Origin: Helicoverpa zea
Lineage: Eukaryota > Arthropoda > Insecta > Lepidoptera > Noctuidae
DNA length: 64,000 bases
Direction of reading: 5' to 3'
NCBI RefSeq assembly: GCF_022581195.2
Contig: NC_061465.1
Span: 5,086,501-5,150,500, forward strand
Every line of letters begins with the position of its first letter. Within the stretch, counting starts at the first letter, position 1. The notes below the pieces were generated by a model. It worked only from the letters and a program-made list of their open reading frames with translations, had not been told where the DNA came from and did not search any database. Shown here piece by piece: positions 49,450 to 60,958 of this stretch. Made by a program: the position numbers and the translations under genes.

Positions 49450-49640
49450 TGACTCATTTTATCATCCATCCAGCTATTCCCCAACTATGTTGGTGTTGGC
49501 TTCCAGTCACCGAATCTGTTTGAGTACCAATATTTTGCTTGGAGCGACTACCTATCTACCTATCTTCAATCCAGTCAACTACACAAGACGATATCCATGG
49601 TAAGACTGACAGACTTTCTGGCTTCTGATTAGTCGCAGCA
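49450..49640 (+). repeat. R2 repeat inside the Helitron
   Basis: CATCCATCCAGCTATTCCCC, CAACTATGTTGG, GTTGGCTTCCAGTC, TTGGAGCGACTACCTATC and GGTAAGACTGACAGAC follow the same order as in 19550-19710. It was carried along when the Helitron was copied. Confidence 0.65.
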
Positions 49641-49971
49641 GCTGTAGAAAATGTACAAATGACAGCTTTGTCAGACTCAAAGCATATAGACATAGATTTT
49701 AGCTGTTTCCTGTAAAAATTACTGACACACCATACGTAATAATTTTCCAAATTGGCTGCCTAGATCCAGAGATATTCACAACGTCACAAACTTTACTTCT
49801 TTTGTTTAGATAAATGGTCACATCCACAACACAACCTTGATCAATGAATCTATGCGACTGCTAAGTGCTAATCCTAATTATACTGTCACGTGAAAGAATG
49901 CACCTACGGGATAAGTAGTATTTTGACTATTCTATATTGCCCACGCAGACGAAGTTGCGGGCAACAGCTAG

Positions 49972-52900
49972 TAATTAATAATCCTTTATAGTGACATAAC
50001 CAAAATCTCACAAAAAAAAACTAGATCTTTTAAGGTTTCTACATATAGAAAAGTAAATTCATCATTTATTTGCGAGAAGTTTAACATCAATTTAACATCA
50101 TGTCTCCAGTATCACAACAATATTTTATTCATATGTAGGTACCTACAACATCGTATAAACGATACCAATAATAATTTCAGAAAAACATGTGTACCTACTC
50201 AAAGGACTTAATTCCATAAAATATCAGCCTTTCTGCTTACTGAAACATGCTTATATATAATTGGGTGTCTTTTCTCTGAAGTCTATTACATAACCGTAAT
50301 ATTTCTTCAATTGTCCATAAAAACGTTTAATAATAACTACACACTGCAGGTTAAACAGTCGACAGTTAAACCGAATATATATAAAACAAATGTATTTTTT
50401 TAAAGAGAATCTTGATTCCAATCGACGTTTTCAGTGATCTTTGTAATGTGCGTACTACCATTCTTCTTCATACTCGTTTATGAGCCCAAACAAACTGTCG
50501 ATCGACTAAAAGTTGCAGTGTAATAGTGGACAAAATCCAGGTGAAATTTTGACCACTTATTTTTATTCCAAGCCCTATTCTAAGTTCTCAGTTTCTATCT
50601 ACAATCGACCGTTGGTCGCTAGACAGTGAAATGAGTCAAAAATATCTTTGTCTGGCTAGTTTTTTGAACTTTTCAATAGTTAGATACTGTTGTTAGTTTA
50701 TAAAGCCGTAACTTTAATAAATGAGATCTTAAAAATTAAGAACCCTAGCTTGTTATCCAGACCACAAACAAAAAGTTGTTGTCTTAGAACGTCTATAAAT
50801 AAAACTAATAATTAAGAACAAATTAATATTGCTGAAATATTTTGCCTAATTCTAAGCTTACCTTTAAAGATTTTTTTGTTTAATACAAAATTGGCTTAGC
50901 AATAACAAGTCCGCATTGATGCAACATTTTTTGTCTGTTACAAATACTGCGATGCGTCTCCCGTCACAACAGCTGATAAGCTTATCTAGACAGTAATTTT
51001 ATTCCAATATGACTCCCAGATCTAAGCACGATATACAGCGTAAAGATAAAACACGCTCAACATAAATTTCTAACAGCCAATATACGACGCCTGCCTTATT
51101 TTAATAACAAAATTATATAACTGACGAGAACGATAAACGCATAGAATATTGAAACAACACTGTTATGGCCTCTCATAACATTATGTAGCAATATTATCGC
51201 CGCTATATACTTCCTCAGCTATAAAAAGATGAAAATACTTATTTACTGCCCACTTTATTGCGTCTACTATGATCACATTAATTACGCTCTGTTTTCTACG
51301 ACGAACGTTTAATATTTCAATAGAGAAACCGGCAACTAAGTTTTATGACTGTCTCAAGTACTTATCGACGCCCAATAGCATTTTATTAACTTGTAAAGCG
51401 AATCAATTCACTGACTACGATGTAACGCTAACGATATAGTATTCACTTTCGACAAGTTCATTGAATTTTAAACTCGAAATTATGAAGGTACTTCGAGTGT
51501 CTAACAAATTACTGTTATGAATACAAAATCAATATTGACTCTCAAGTACCCTGCCAAAGTTTTTTTAACTTTATATCTTAGCCGGGAGCCATTTATCAAA
51601 ATTTGTTCAAAGAAACACAATGATCAGTCGACTATCTAACATTTGGGCTGCGAGCCTTGTTCGAGTAGCATTAAAGTGTCAAATAGTTTAATCTATGATC
51701 AATCAAAACTTTGTCGCAGAAAAATTGGTTTTCGTAAAACGTAAAGAGAAATCTCATTCATCCAAATAAAGAACTGTCAGTTTGCTGTCTGAGTAACCTT
51801 TTAAAAAGAGGAGGCCCTTTTCATCAACTTAGATAGGTACTCGTGTCAAGTTTGTTTCTTATATTTTTGTGAAAGAAATATAGTTGATCAATAATGCATT
51901 ATGTTTGAGACTCTTGAATGTCCACTGAGAATAGCTAAGTGGTTGTCACATGTTACGACAGGGGTCGTCAATAACTTGGTCTTCAAATGTGGAGTGTGGA
52001 TTTTTGGCAAGTTTCCGAGGCACACCACTACGCCCTTTGGCACGAAGCCAAGCAACGGGGAAATTCTGCTTTCACTTTTTAATAAATGGGTTTGTAATTT
52101 TACGAGGCAGCTCAGCTTTAAGATAAAATTATGTTTAAAATGCCAACTTAGTGTTGCTACGCTGCAAGCTGAAAAGTTACTTGATAAATGTGCAGTTGCC
52201 ATCTTAATTATTTTTTTATGTTCAAGAATGTTTGCAATATAGCCTTTGTAAAATAGAATTTTACATTTGTCTATGGAGACACATAATTATGTTAAAGAGT
52301 ATTTTGATTTGATACCCGCTTTTATATTCGCTAACAACAATTTCAGTCTCAATAACTCAATATTGACACAGTTGTCATCAATAAATGGCAAGTGCTCATA
52401 TTTTGATAGTCAAAGTCAAAGTCAAAATCATTTATTAAAGTAGGCCAATACGATTAGCACTTTTTAATATCAAAATTACAAGAATGATAGCACCCCCAAA
52501 ACGCCGATACGGAGACGAATTAATAAAATTTCTAAAAAAATACGAAAGAGATTATATATCTTTGAACAAATTAAAAATGAAGGATTAGAGAATAAATACT
52601 TCGCTGAAGGTTATTTTTATGGGACCTTTTAAGTGAAAGAATTACAGTACTCATAGACTTTTAAGATTCGGATTTAAACTAAACCCAGTCGTATGCTGCT
52701 TTGGATTCACCTTGTTATACATTCAAATTTATTTTTCCTTCCTAACCATTTTAGGCGGCCCTTAGAATTTTTATTGCTCAATTATTATAAGGTAAAGGTT
52801 CATTTTGAGAGCAAATTGAAGGCCCATCTGTTTTCTTAAGAGTCAGTTATCTTGATTTATTAAAGCAACTTGTGTTGGTGTGTTATTATTAATGATTTTC

Positions 52901-53520
52901 GTAAAACAGTTTCATGTGAAGTAAAAATAGGGGTTTACAATAAAAATTTAATATTTAAGTGTAAAGGTAACGAATGCTGTTATTACATTTCCAATTAATT
53001 ACCTAACTATTTATCAGTCCACACATGACAATTAAAAACTTGAACTGAAATAATCATGAAACATCAATATTTCAAATATATAAAAAAAAAAAACAGTTAA
53101 TTCTTGATATCGTTTGTTAAGTTAGTCCATCAACTCCTAACTCCGTAACTTATGATAGACAAACTTCATAAGTTGAAGCATCGATTTCATTCGATGACTT
53201 TTATAACCGGCTAACTTACCTTAAAAAATATCAGCTATACATTAGAGTCTTAAATTAAATTGGTTAACACACAATACAAATAGGTATATAACCTACAAAA
53301 TTTTCCACAAGATATTAAAAAAAATATGAAAAAGTGCGCTACGCTAAATCAATAAACAAAAACATAAATAATGTCATGGGAAATTAAAAAGGAAACATTT
53401 TCAGTTCTAGCATGATTTATTATTCCCGGAAACCGGCATCTAGTCACACCATAATAAGGCTATGTACCTTAGCCACATCATCTTAATTGATTATGTACTA
53501 ATATTTACCAAACATTTCAG
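49972..53520. other. intron before the LIM exon, no further exon seen
   Basis: Mostly AT-rich. The 113-codon frame at 51901-52242 has no motif and no good splice sites. A retrotransposon-tail-like run of AGTCAA hexamers followed by ATCATTTATTAAAGTAGGCC at 52408-52450 suggests the 3' end of a minus-strand non-LTR element. I searched this stretch for a Cys-x2-Cys exon that would complete the LIM domain and found none I can support. Confidence 0.4.
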
Positions 53521-53609
53521 AACCATCCCCCCTATACGACAACAACCACTACCACGAGGAATGTCTCCGCTGCAACTCCTGCGGGCTGAACCTCACCGGG
53601 CCCAACCAG
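53521..53609 (+). CDS. RRxS-rich LIM protein gene, exon C (LIM domain core)
   Basis: An 89-nt exon between acceptor AAACATTTCAG and donor CCAG|GTCAGT. With the single base left from exon B it reads EPSPLYDNNHYHEECLRCNS, then CGLNLTGPNQ. H-x2-C-x2-C-x2-C (YHEECLRCNSC) is exactly ligands 3-6 of a LIM domain, spanning its two zinc fingers. Ligands 1-2 should lie 16-23 residues before the His but are not in exon B. Ligands 7-8 must be in the next exon, outside the window. LIM domains bind protein partners, often at actin or adhesion sites. The exon is GC-rich and its translation is free of stops. It lies between the two opposed Helitrons. Confidence 0.8.
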
Positions 53610-53641
53610 GTCAGTTACCTTACCTTATTATGTTTACCTTA

Positions 53642-53828
53642 GGCCGGCAACACACGGACCGCTTAAAGCAGTTAGGGGCGACAGCTTCAAGCTGCGACCG
53701 CCCGAATCAGTTGCAACTGCTCGAGCGGTTCGTGTATGTGCGTCCATAGAACTCTGCAGTTCACTGTGCAGTGGACAGCTTTAAGCTGTCGCCCCTGACT
53801 GCTTCAAGCGGCCCGTGTGTTGCCGGCC
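53642..53828. mobile_element. PIF/Harbinger-type hairpin MITE just after the LIM exon
   Basis: The arms start GGCCGGCAACACACGG on each side and run inward for about 55 bp with only four or five mismatches (..GGGGCGACAGCTT..). TTA flanks both ends (53639-53641, 53829-53831), the TWA duplication of Harbinger elements. The left end is 32 bp past the exon C donor, so the pre-mRNA will fold a strong hairpin beside the 5' splice site. Confidence 0.8.
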
Positions 53829-53831
53829 TTA

Positions 53832-54230
53832 CCTTAAATGACGATATCTGTATATATTACGATAGGCTAGTTGTTAAAGCACCTTCATATTCAGTTGATA
53901 ACAATGTAACTTTTCGAATATTCTGATAATATTCTGGCAGCGCTTTCACACTGGTAGATTTTCGCATGTAGCAAAACCGAGAGTTTTGACCCACAAAAAT
54001 GGGATTTTAAACGTAATATTTTTAATTGCATGCTGGGCTTGTAAAAAAGCTCATAAATATGACACGATCATAACTGTTATGACCATATAATAACGACAAT
54101 ATTGCCTGCCCAAGTAGGTACCATCAAAAATGTTAACTTAAAGTTAAACATTCCGCTTGCAATTCTATGACAAATAAATAGTCATTCCTTTCAGTTTCTA
54201 ACATTTCGACAACAAGTTTAGACAGTTATG
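53832..54230. other. intron, no exon seen
   Basis: AT-rich, no supported feature. Confidence 0.5.
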
Positions 54231-54766
54231 GTCTTACTACAAAAACTTAAACATGTGTCCAACACTTGTCTAAAAATTGTGGCTGCAAAATGGACCTTAT
54301 TTCAACGTCATTATCTGTCATTTTTACCCGACTGCCAAAGAAGGAGGGTAATGTTTTTCGAGTGTATGTAAGTATGTATGTATGTCTGTTCCTTTGTGAC
54401 CTCCTGTAGCCTAAACGGCTTGATGGATTTTGATGTATGAGGTATCGTTAGATTTGTCTTGATTACGGGAGTGTCATAGGATACATTTTATCCTAAAAGT
54501 CCCACGGGATATTTTTTCTAAATTTCCGCAATTTTCGCAGGCGGGGACCACCTTGACCGCCACCAACGAAAATTCTGCTAAATGGTGCACAACCGAAATG
54601 ACTATAAATAAGCCTCTGTTGGTCCCCGCCTGCGATGCTTTCCATCAATATTTATAAATTAAATATTATTGTGGGGCTTGTTTTACTCTTTTTTTAGTGT
54701 GCAGTCGGGTATTTTGTTTTTTTAGACAAGTTTTAAACTGACGTTTAAAAGTTTTTGTGGTACGAC
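54231..54766. mobile_element. MITE family M2, copy interrupted by another MITE
   Basis: The ends TCTTACTACAAAAACTTAAAC and GTTTAAAAGTTTTTGTGGTA are inverted. The halves (54231-54326 and 54710-54766) correspond to the uninterrupted copy at 18156-18297. The break falls in a T-rich run that is intact in that copy. Confidence 0.75.
54327..54709. mobile_element. TA-target MITE (CCCGACTGC ends) nested in M2
   Basis: CCCGACTGCC at the left and GCAGTCGGG at the right, both flanked by TA. It includes GAAGGAGGGTAATGTTTTTC, a TATGTATGTATG run and the block CCTAAACGGCTTGATGGATT, typical of a widespread lepidopteran family. Inside, GCAGGCGGGGACCAC is mirrored by GGTCCCCGCCTGC. Length 383 bp, no ORF. Confidence 0.75.
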
Positions 54767-57062
54767 GGTTATAGTCTAGTAATAGTTGCAAGTTAGAAGC
54801 AAGCTATAAAGACGGTATTTGTGTAGCTGTTATGGAAGATAAACTAAACCTCTTAGTCGCTGCAAGCGTATTACGCTCAGATACTTAAGTCGAGTCTTGT
54901 AGGGATTAGATATCATACTCAGGGACTTCATTATTATTAAAACGTTAGAAATGTTACCTTAGTAAAATATTAACTAGTTTTACTGTTATAGACCCAAGGT
55001 AACTTGAAATCTTCAGATAAATACCACATAATCAAACGTCAATTTACAAAGAAGTCGCATTACTTGTACCTATCATGATTGGATGCGCTAAGAGAAAAAA
55101 ATCCAAAGGCAATTTTAACACTTAAAAGTTTCTAAATTCGATTCTGTTTAAGTGAAAAATATAGCTAATATTTCCCTTTAAATTCTTTTACCTTACATTT
55201 CAATGTGTTACTTTGCTAACTGGAATTCCACTCAACGTTTCCTCGATTTTTCTTCAATCCTTTTAACCTAGCAAAATACTCAAATTCGTTAATTCATTTA
55301 AATTGCTGAAAGTACTCCTAATTCTTTGATTCGACTTTAAATTGTTTTGAATTCGTAAAATGTTGCTTTTCAACTGAATCAATTAAATTATCTTTGTTGA
55401 ATAAGTGAATTCGGATAGTTCTTTTATTTACTTTTATTGTTGAAACACCTCATTTATTCTCCGACATCAGAAGAATTGATAAATCAAACTTAATTGTTCA
55501 TTGAATATTCTTGAAAGCAAAAAGACTTTTTGTAAAGTTTTATAAAAAAATGGTTTAAGATCAACTTGAAAGTTCATATTGATTTGAATACATATTCAAA
55601 GCTGAACAAACTTAACAAACTGCAGTGACTTCAGTTAACCCTGAGCTGTGACCACTCAACCGACTTGCTACAAGAAAATATTCAATTTCTTTAACTTGGA
55701 TCATAAAAGGACGCACTATAACTAAAGTAGCGAATATATTGATCAGATTGAGTCGCCTTCCAAAAATATGCAGATCAGGTTTTTCCATTTTCCCTCTGCA
55801 ACATTGTGGCGAAGTATTTGAATGTAAACCAAAGGATTTTCCACGCTTTGTGGACTGAAGTGAAGGCTTTTGAAAGGTTTGAGGACAAGAAAGTTTGGAG
55901 AATTTGGCAAAATATGGAATTAAGCAAGAAGTTTGTAAACAATAACGGTTGTTCTCTCAGCCACGAATACCTCTTTAACTGAAGAATATAATTTGTTTGT
56001 ATTTGTCGGTTAAGAACTTGTGATTAAAGATTTAGGTGAATAACTGCAGATGTGTAAATGTTTTCCCAAAGAGTATTGAAAATAATGCCATTTTTCGATT
56101 CAAACTGAGCAAATAAACACAAAACTGTAGTAATTAATTCTTATATGTACCTACTTATAGGAACACAAAATGGAATCAATATAAAATAATATCAAGATCA
56201 CAAAAATGTCAGACGTAAGACGAGAATTTTGAAGGGATTCGATAATTAAATAAAAGCCCTCTTAAATTTGCCATTTTCGTAAGCTACAACAAAATTTACG
56301 ATAGGGCAGGTCAACTATCCTCTTGGGATCGTGTTATAAATTAGCGGTGCCAAGTATACCCAGCTGCGTCTAAACAATTCAATTCTGAAACTCAAATAAC
56401 GAACGAATGAGTTTTTGTTGGCTTTCACTTTCAAAGAGGTCAGGTTAAGTCCTCACGCTTATTGCAAGTATCCTCACCAGCTTTAAGCTATCCTTAGCAG
56501 ATTATATATTTGACTCAAAGTCACTACAAAGGTACAGCCTATAATATTTAATATGCTTATGCTATAAGTTTCTTAGATATTGTAAAGATTTTTCTCGTTT
56601 GACTTTCTACAAGTCATGAATTTCGAAATTATAAAAATAATGTAATTTAAAAACATGTCTACACTGAAATCTATTTTTAGCACTAATAAACGTTTTATTC
56701 ATAATTGCTTCTTCAAATTGGATCAAAGTTTTATTAGAACAAGTATTCCATTCGATTCCCCTTTTAGCACGGGACCGAAACAAATACGTTTGGAAAGCGT
56801 AATGGTGACCCACCCTTATTGGGCGATAACCAATATAGGGATGAAGCCGATACCGGTGCCAATGTACTAATAGCCTATTTTCATTGTAGTGCGTTCAAAC
56901 ACACAGATATAGAAATTAATGAAATAGCTGTAGTAATAGATTAAAGTACAGTAAAGCAAAGTAATGTTTGTGGTGTTGATTAAGTAAGTTACTGGTGTTA
57001 GGCATTATAATGATATATTCAGCCCATTTTTACAACCCACTCGAAATAGACACTCCGGAGAT
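54767..57062. other. no exon seen
   Basis: AT-rich, presumably intron of the LIM gene. The paired frames at 56607-56870 are unrecognised. Confidence 0.45.
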
Positions 57063-57267
57063 GGTCTGCGTCAGGATCCCATTCTGATTCATTCGCCTGA
57101 GCCATTCTGATATCAGGATGGCTGTCACCTTTGGATGCTGAATATCTTCAAAACTACGAGGGTAGCAATTGGTAGCAACTAATGGTAGCTGGTAGCAATT
57201 AGGTAGCAACTCTCTATATGTATTTCAAGAGGATCGATGAGTTGTGACGGCGGCCCTGACGCAGACC
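57063..57267. repeat. foldback repeat with internal GGTAGCAA minisatellite
   Basis: GGTCTGCGTCAGGATCC on the left is mirrored by GGCCCTGACGCAGACC on the right. Between them, at about 57162-57210, GGTAGCAA/CT is repeated five times with short spacers. A probable small foldback element. Confidence 0.6.
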
Positions 57268-57774
57268 GGAGATGGCATTTGGTATTTAGTTATTTATATA
57301 ATGGCTTCTAAATTCTAACAGCACTAAAGGTTTATATGTTTAGCGCAGAAAACATTCCTAATATCTATACAGAGTTTAAAGTTACTTCACACTAATAACA
57401 ATTTGGCAGCACCGTTGTTCCACATTAAAATAATAATATTATTATCATTGGCTTAACACTTAGTTCTGTTAAACTATGTTAACGAATTAGTGGTAACTTT
57501 TTAATGTTATTATAAATAATAGCACCCTAACAGCTGTTTGTAATAAGTTTGTGATTATTTAAATGTCTTCGTTAACTAGTTTGAGAGTTTTGTATGAATT
57601 TAAGTGTAGTTAAAGATGGAATTGTATTTAAAATATAGGATATCTAGTTTTGAAATATTTACTACTGATATCGTTACAAGCCGATAAATAATAACTATAA
57701 TTCTAAAATATTTTCTTTTCTTATCTTAAAAGTGCCTTCACTGCCCCACATTATCAAAAGGTTAGAGGTACATA

Positions 57775-58170
57775 CTGATCCATTGCATAACTTTAAATAA
57801 CAAACACGAAATACAGTATAACCTTTATATTTCTAGTCCATTCATTCTTATAAGTAAACCTAGCCCATTTCACCTGGTCGCACAATAGTCATCAATCATT
57901 TCTCGACTCGCGACCACAGCCACCGGTCGCGCTGAGCGCTTTCTTAACGCCAACCACAACGTGGCCGGCGCCCCTACATTATCGAACCGTCAACCAAATA
58001 AAAACTATAAAATATCCAATATATAATACCGAGAAAAACTGATAAATAAACTACGTTATGTGACGTAAATAATTCTTACATTTGTCCCAAATTATTCACA
58101 CGTTAGTCGACCACAGACCCATTGTATGACTTCAAATAACAAATACAAAATGTAGGTAATATAGGTTATA
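57775..58170. repeat. about 340-bp tandem duplication, first unit and start of second
   Basis: Unit 1 (from 57775) begins CCATTGCATAACTTTAAATA. Unit 2 begins at 58115 with CCATTGTATGACTTCAAATA and is split by the right Helitron, resuming at 60789. Unit 1 contains CACCTGGTCGCACAATAGTC and GTGGCCGGCGCCCCTACATT, which recur after the Helitron. Unit 1 therefore serves as an uninterrupted version of the insertion site (TTATATTTCTAG). Confidence 0.75.
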
Positions 58171-60788
58171 CTAGCTGTTGCCCGCAACTTCGTCTGCGTG
58201 GGCAATATAGAATAGTCAAAATACTACTTATCCCGTAGGTGCATTCTTTCACGTGACAGTATAATTAGGATTAGCACTTAGCAGTCGCATAGATTCATTG
58301 ATCAAGGTTGTGTTGTGGATGTGACCATTTATCTAAACAAAAGAAGTAAAGTTTGTGACGTTGTGAATATCTCTGGATCTAGGCAGCCAATTTGGAAAAT
58401 TATTACGTATGGTGTGTCAGTAATTTTTACAGGAAACAGCTAAAATCTATGTCTATATGCTTTGAGTCTGACAAAGCTGTCATTTGTACATTTTCTACAG
58501 CTGCTGCGACTAATCAGAAGCCAGAAAGTCTGTCAGTCTTACCATGGATATCGTCTTGTGTAGTTGACTGGATTGAAGATAGGTAGATAGGTAGTCGCTC
58601 CAAGCAAAATATTGGTACTCAAACAGATTCGGTGACTGGAAGCCAACACCAACATAGTTGGGGAATAGCTGGATGGATGATAAAATGAGTCATCATCATC
58701 AGCAGGCGCATAGGGTAGGATAGTTTCACTACTGGGGAGAAACACTTGTATGACGGGGATTTTCTGTGCACTTACTCACTATGGTAAGGCTGACCCCACA
58801 TTACTACTCACACGCCCGAGGATCACGCACGCCTAATGTGGTGGCCTAAGCCGGGACTCCACCGAAATGTTTGCATTAGTTCACGAATAGGCAAAATGTA
58901 CGTATCTGTGCGAGTCCACTTCATGTGTTCGTACTTGAAACCTGCAGTTTTGCCAAGATTTTCAAAATGTACGCTCGCAATTTGCCATTTCTTGGTGGAG
59001 CCAGCAAATCAAAAGAAACATAAGTGTTGTATACTGTGCGTCACTACCGCACACCGGGAAAATTTCGCTCTTGCGGAGGACGTTTATGTACCATATTTTG
59101 TGTCACACGTAAACAGGACGACAGTAAGTATCCATCGAAACACTTTCAAGGATCTGATGAACGAACAAATCAGAGCTGACTTGGTCACCTGGGGCCAATC
59201 AGAGCTCTATGAAGCGATCATACGCTTTGGCTCCTACTGTTATTGTGGTTTCTGAAAATTTATTCACCTCATTACTATTAAGAACACTTGCTTAGCGCAG
59301 AAGCTGACGTTAGCAGGTCAAGTCTTTTGACTTCTCGAATAGGATACCATTGGTTTTTGTGCAATGCACACCTGCAATGCATTCTGGATTAGGATAGGAT
59401 ATAGGTGGATAGGATTTGCAACAGAGAACAATTCTGTCTTTGTGATTAAATGACATCAAACGTAGTTTTATATAAAAGGTGTTTTTTTAGACTTGGCTCG
59501 GGTCTTACTGAGACTGTTCGTAATCGTGAACAGTGTATTTGCGATCAGAAGTTGAAAGTAAACATGTCTCTGATATGCGGCGCGTAATTTGTACGTTTTC
59601 AGACGCATAAAGCATTTTACGTGTGTATGGTATTAAATCGAGAAAGCTCCCATTTCTTATCTGCACTTTGTATCTGGGCTTGTTTTTAAAGCTACAGAAT
59701 CCTACATTACCTACCTCACGCTTAGCAGCGCTTGCGAGAGATAGATCCTCATTTCTTCTAGGATTAAGTTTACATATTTTGCATCAGAAAAAAATAATTA
59801 AGGTCTACTTAATACTACTCACTCAAAGTAATTTGTTTTAAGGCCACCACATTAGTGGAAGATAAGCTAAACTATGTTTATGAAAAAATCCTGATATGAA
59901 CTCCATCTGCAACTTTAAATGATAATTAATTGTTCCACTAAAGTCATCATTTTTGACATAATGTTCAAAAAATAATTTAGATGGCACCGTTTTAAATTTG
60001 GCCGAGAACTATTAATTTTCCTTTCATCAAGGTAATAATTATGGTTGGATTTTGATGTGGCACGGCAAACTGACAAACACTATTGAAATGTCTATCGAAA
60101 AATTACACTTCGTCTTAAAATATGGTGAATTACGGAAAATACACAACTCCATCTGTTGAAATAATAATCCTCTATAAAGAATGTATGGTAATATTGTCAT
60201 TTACCACCTCGCTCCTTTGACAAATTGATGATGTATTTTATTTACCACAGATGGAGCTACTTTAACCTTGGCTAAACAAAATTTTCATATTTTTTTTTCT
60301 TCCGAAGTTACTTATTAAGGTGTGATTTTCTGTGTAAAGATTAATAATAGGCCGATCAACTAATATAAGTACAACATTCAAATGTACAGTTTTGACAAAA
60401 AGATTGCGTGTCGTAATATTTTACATCTTGAATTCACAAAATTAATCATATCTTTTGATAGAGTGAATCGATTTCGATGAAACAAAAACTAAGTAATACC
60501 CCAAGCTACGTAGAGTTTTTGTATATAAGCATTGTCTGCATTTAATTCGTAGATTTTACGTGAATCCCGAACAAACAAACAGATAAACAGACAAACAGAC
60601 AAAAATGACAAAAATGATGGAAATGGGTTCTGTTAGTTATCCTTTAAAATGCTGGCTATTTTTTTTGCCAATTTCTTCAATGTACAAAAATTACTTTTCT
60701 ACAGATTTATTATATGTATAGATATTTTTTTTGCCAATTTCTTCAATGTACAAAAATTACTTTTCTACAGATTTATTATATGTATAGA
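58171..60788 (-). mobile_element. non-autonomous Helitron, right copy (2618 bp), inverted to the left copy
   Basis: On the minus strand it runs from TCTATACATATAATAAATCT (60788) to CAGCTAG (58171), with an A before and a T after. Frames at 58392-58586, 58539-58745, 58836-59255 and 59623-59841 are residue-for-residue the same as their mirror frames in the left copy. The only length difference is +66 bp, explained by a tandem repeat of the 5' terminal 66 bp (units at 60723-60788 and 60657-60722). It carries the same nested TIR element and R2 repeat. The insertion splits the second unit of a tandem duplication. Confidence 0.9.
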
Positions 60789-60958
60789 TTATTTCTAGTC
60801 CATCCATTTTTACACCTAAACCTAGCCCATTTCACCTGGTCGCACAATAGTCATCAATCATTTTTCGACTCGCGACCAGAGTTGAGCTGCTGAGCGCTTT
60901 CTTAACACCAACCACAGCGTGGCCGGCGCCCCTACATTATCGAACCGTCAATCAAACA
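60789..60958. repeat. second tandem unit, remainder after the Helitron
   Basis: TATTTCTAGTCCATCC, CCTAGCCCATTTCACCTGGT, CGACTCGCGACCA and GTGGCCGGCGCCCCTACATT continue unit 2 and match unit 1 (57833-57996) with scattered differences. Confidence 0.75.

Larger units (their letters stand above)
47420..49971 (+). mobile_element. non-autonomous Helitron, left copy (2552 bp)
   Basis: It starts TCTATACATATAATAAATCT right after an A. It ends CAACAGCTAG before a T, the 5'-TC...CTRR-3' ends and A|T target of Helitrons, with no target duplication. A GC-rich hairpin, GCCCACGCA / TTGCGGGC (49939-49962), sits nine bases before the end, as expected for the Helitron 3' terminator. No Rep/helicase frame is present, so it depends on a helper. 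The interior includes a TA-flanked TIR element (48290-49306) and an R2 repeat (49450-49640). Its mirror copy is at 58171-60788, and all four interior frames compared translate identically there. It lies in the intron before exon C. Confidence 0.9.

Noticed and set aside
51650..51665. Cys-x2-Cys codons (TGCGAGCCTTGT) as the missing LIM knuckle
   Set aside because: No acceptor before it, and the frame soon ends. Spacing to exon C cannot be made to fit.
51901..52242. 113-codon plus frame and overlapping 104-codon minus frame between Helitrons
   Set aside because: Overlapping frames on both strands, no Cys-x2-Cys at LIM spacing, no adequate splice sites.
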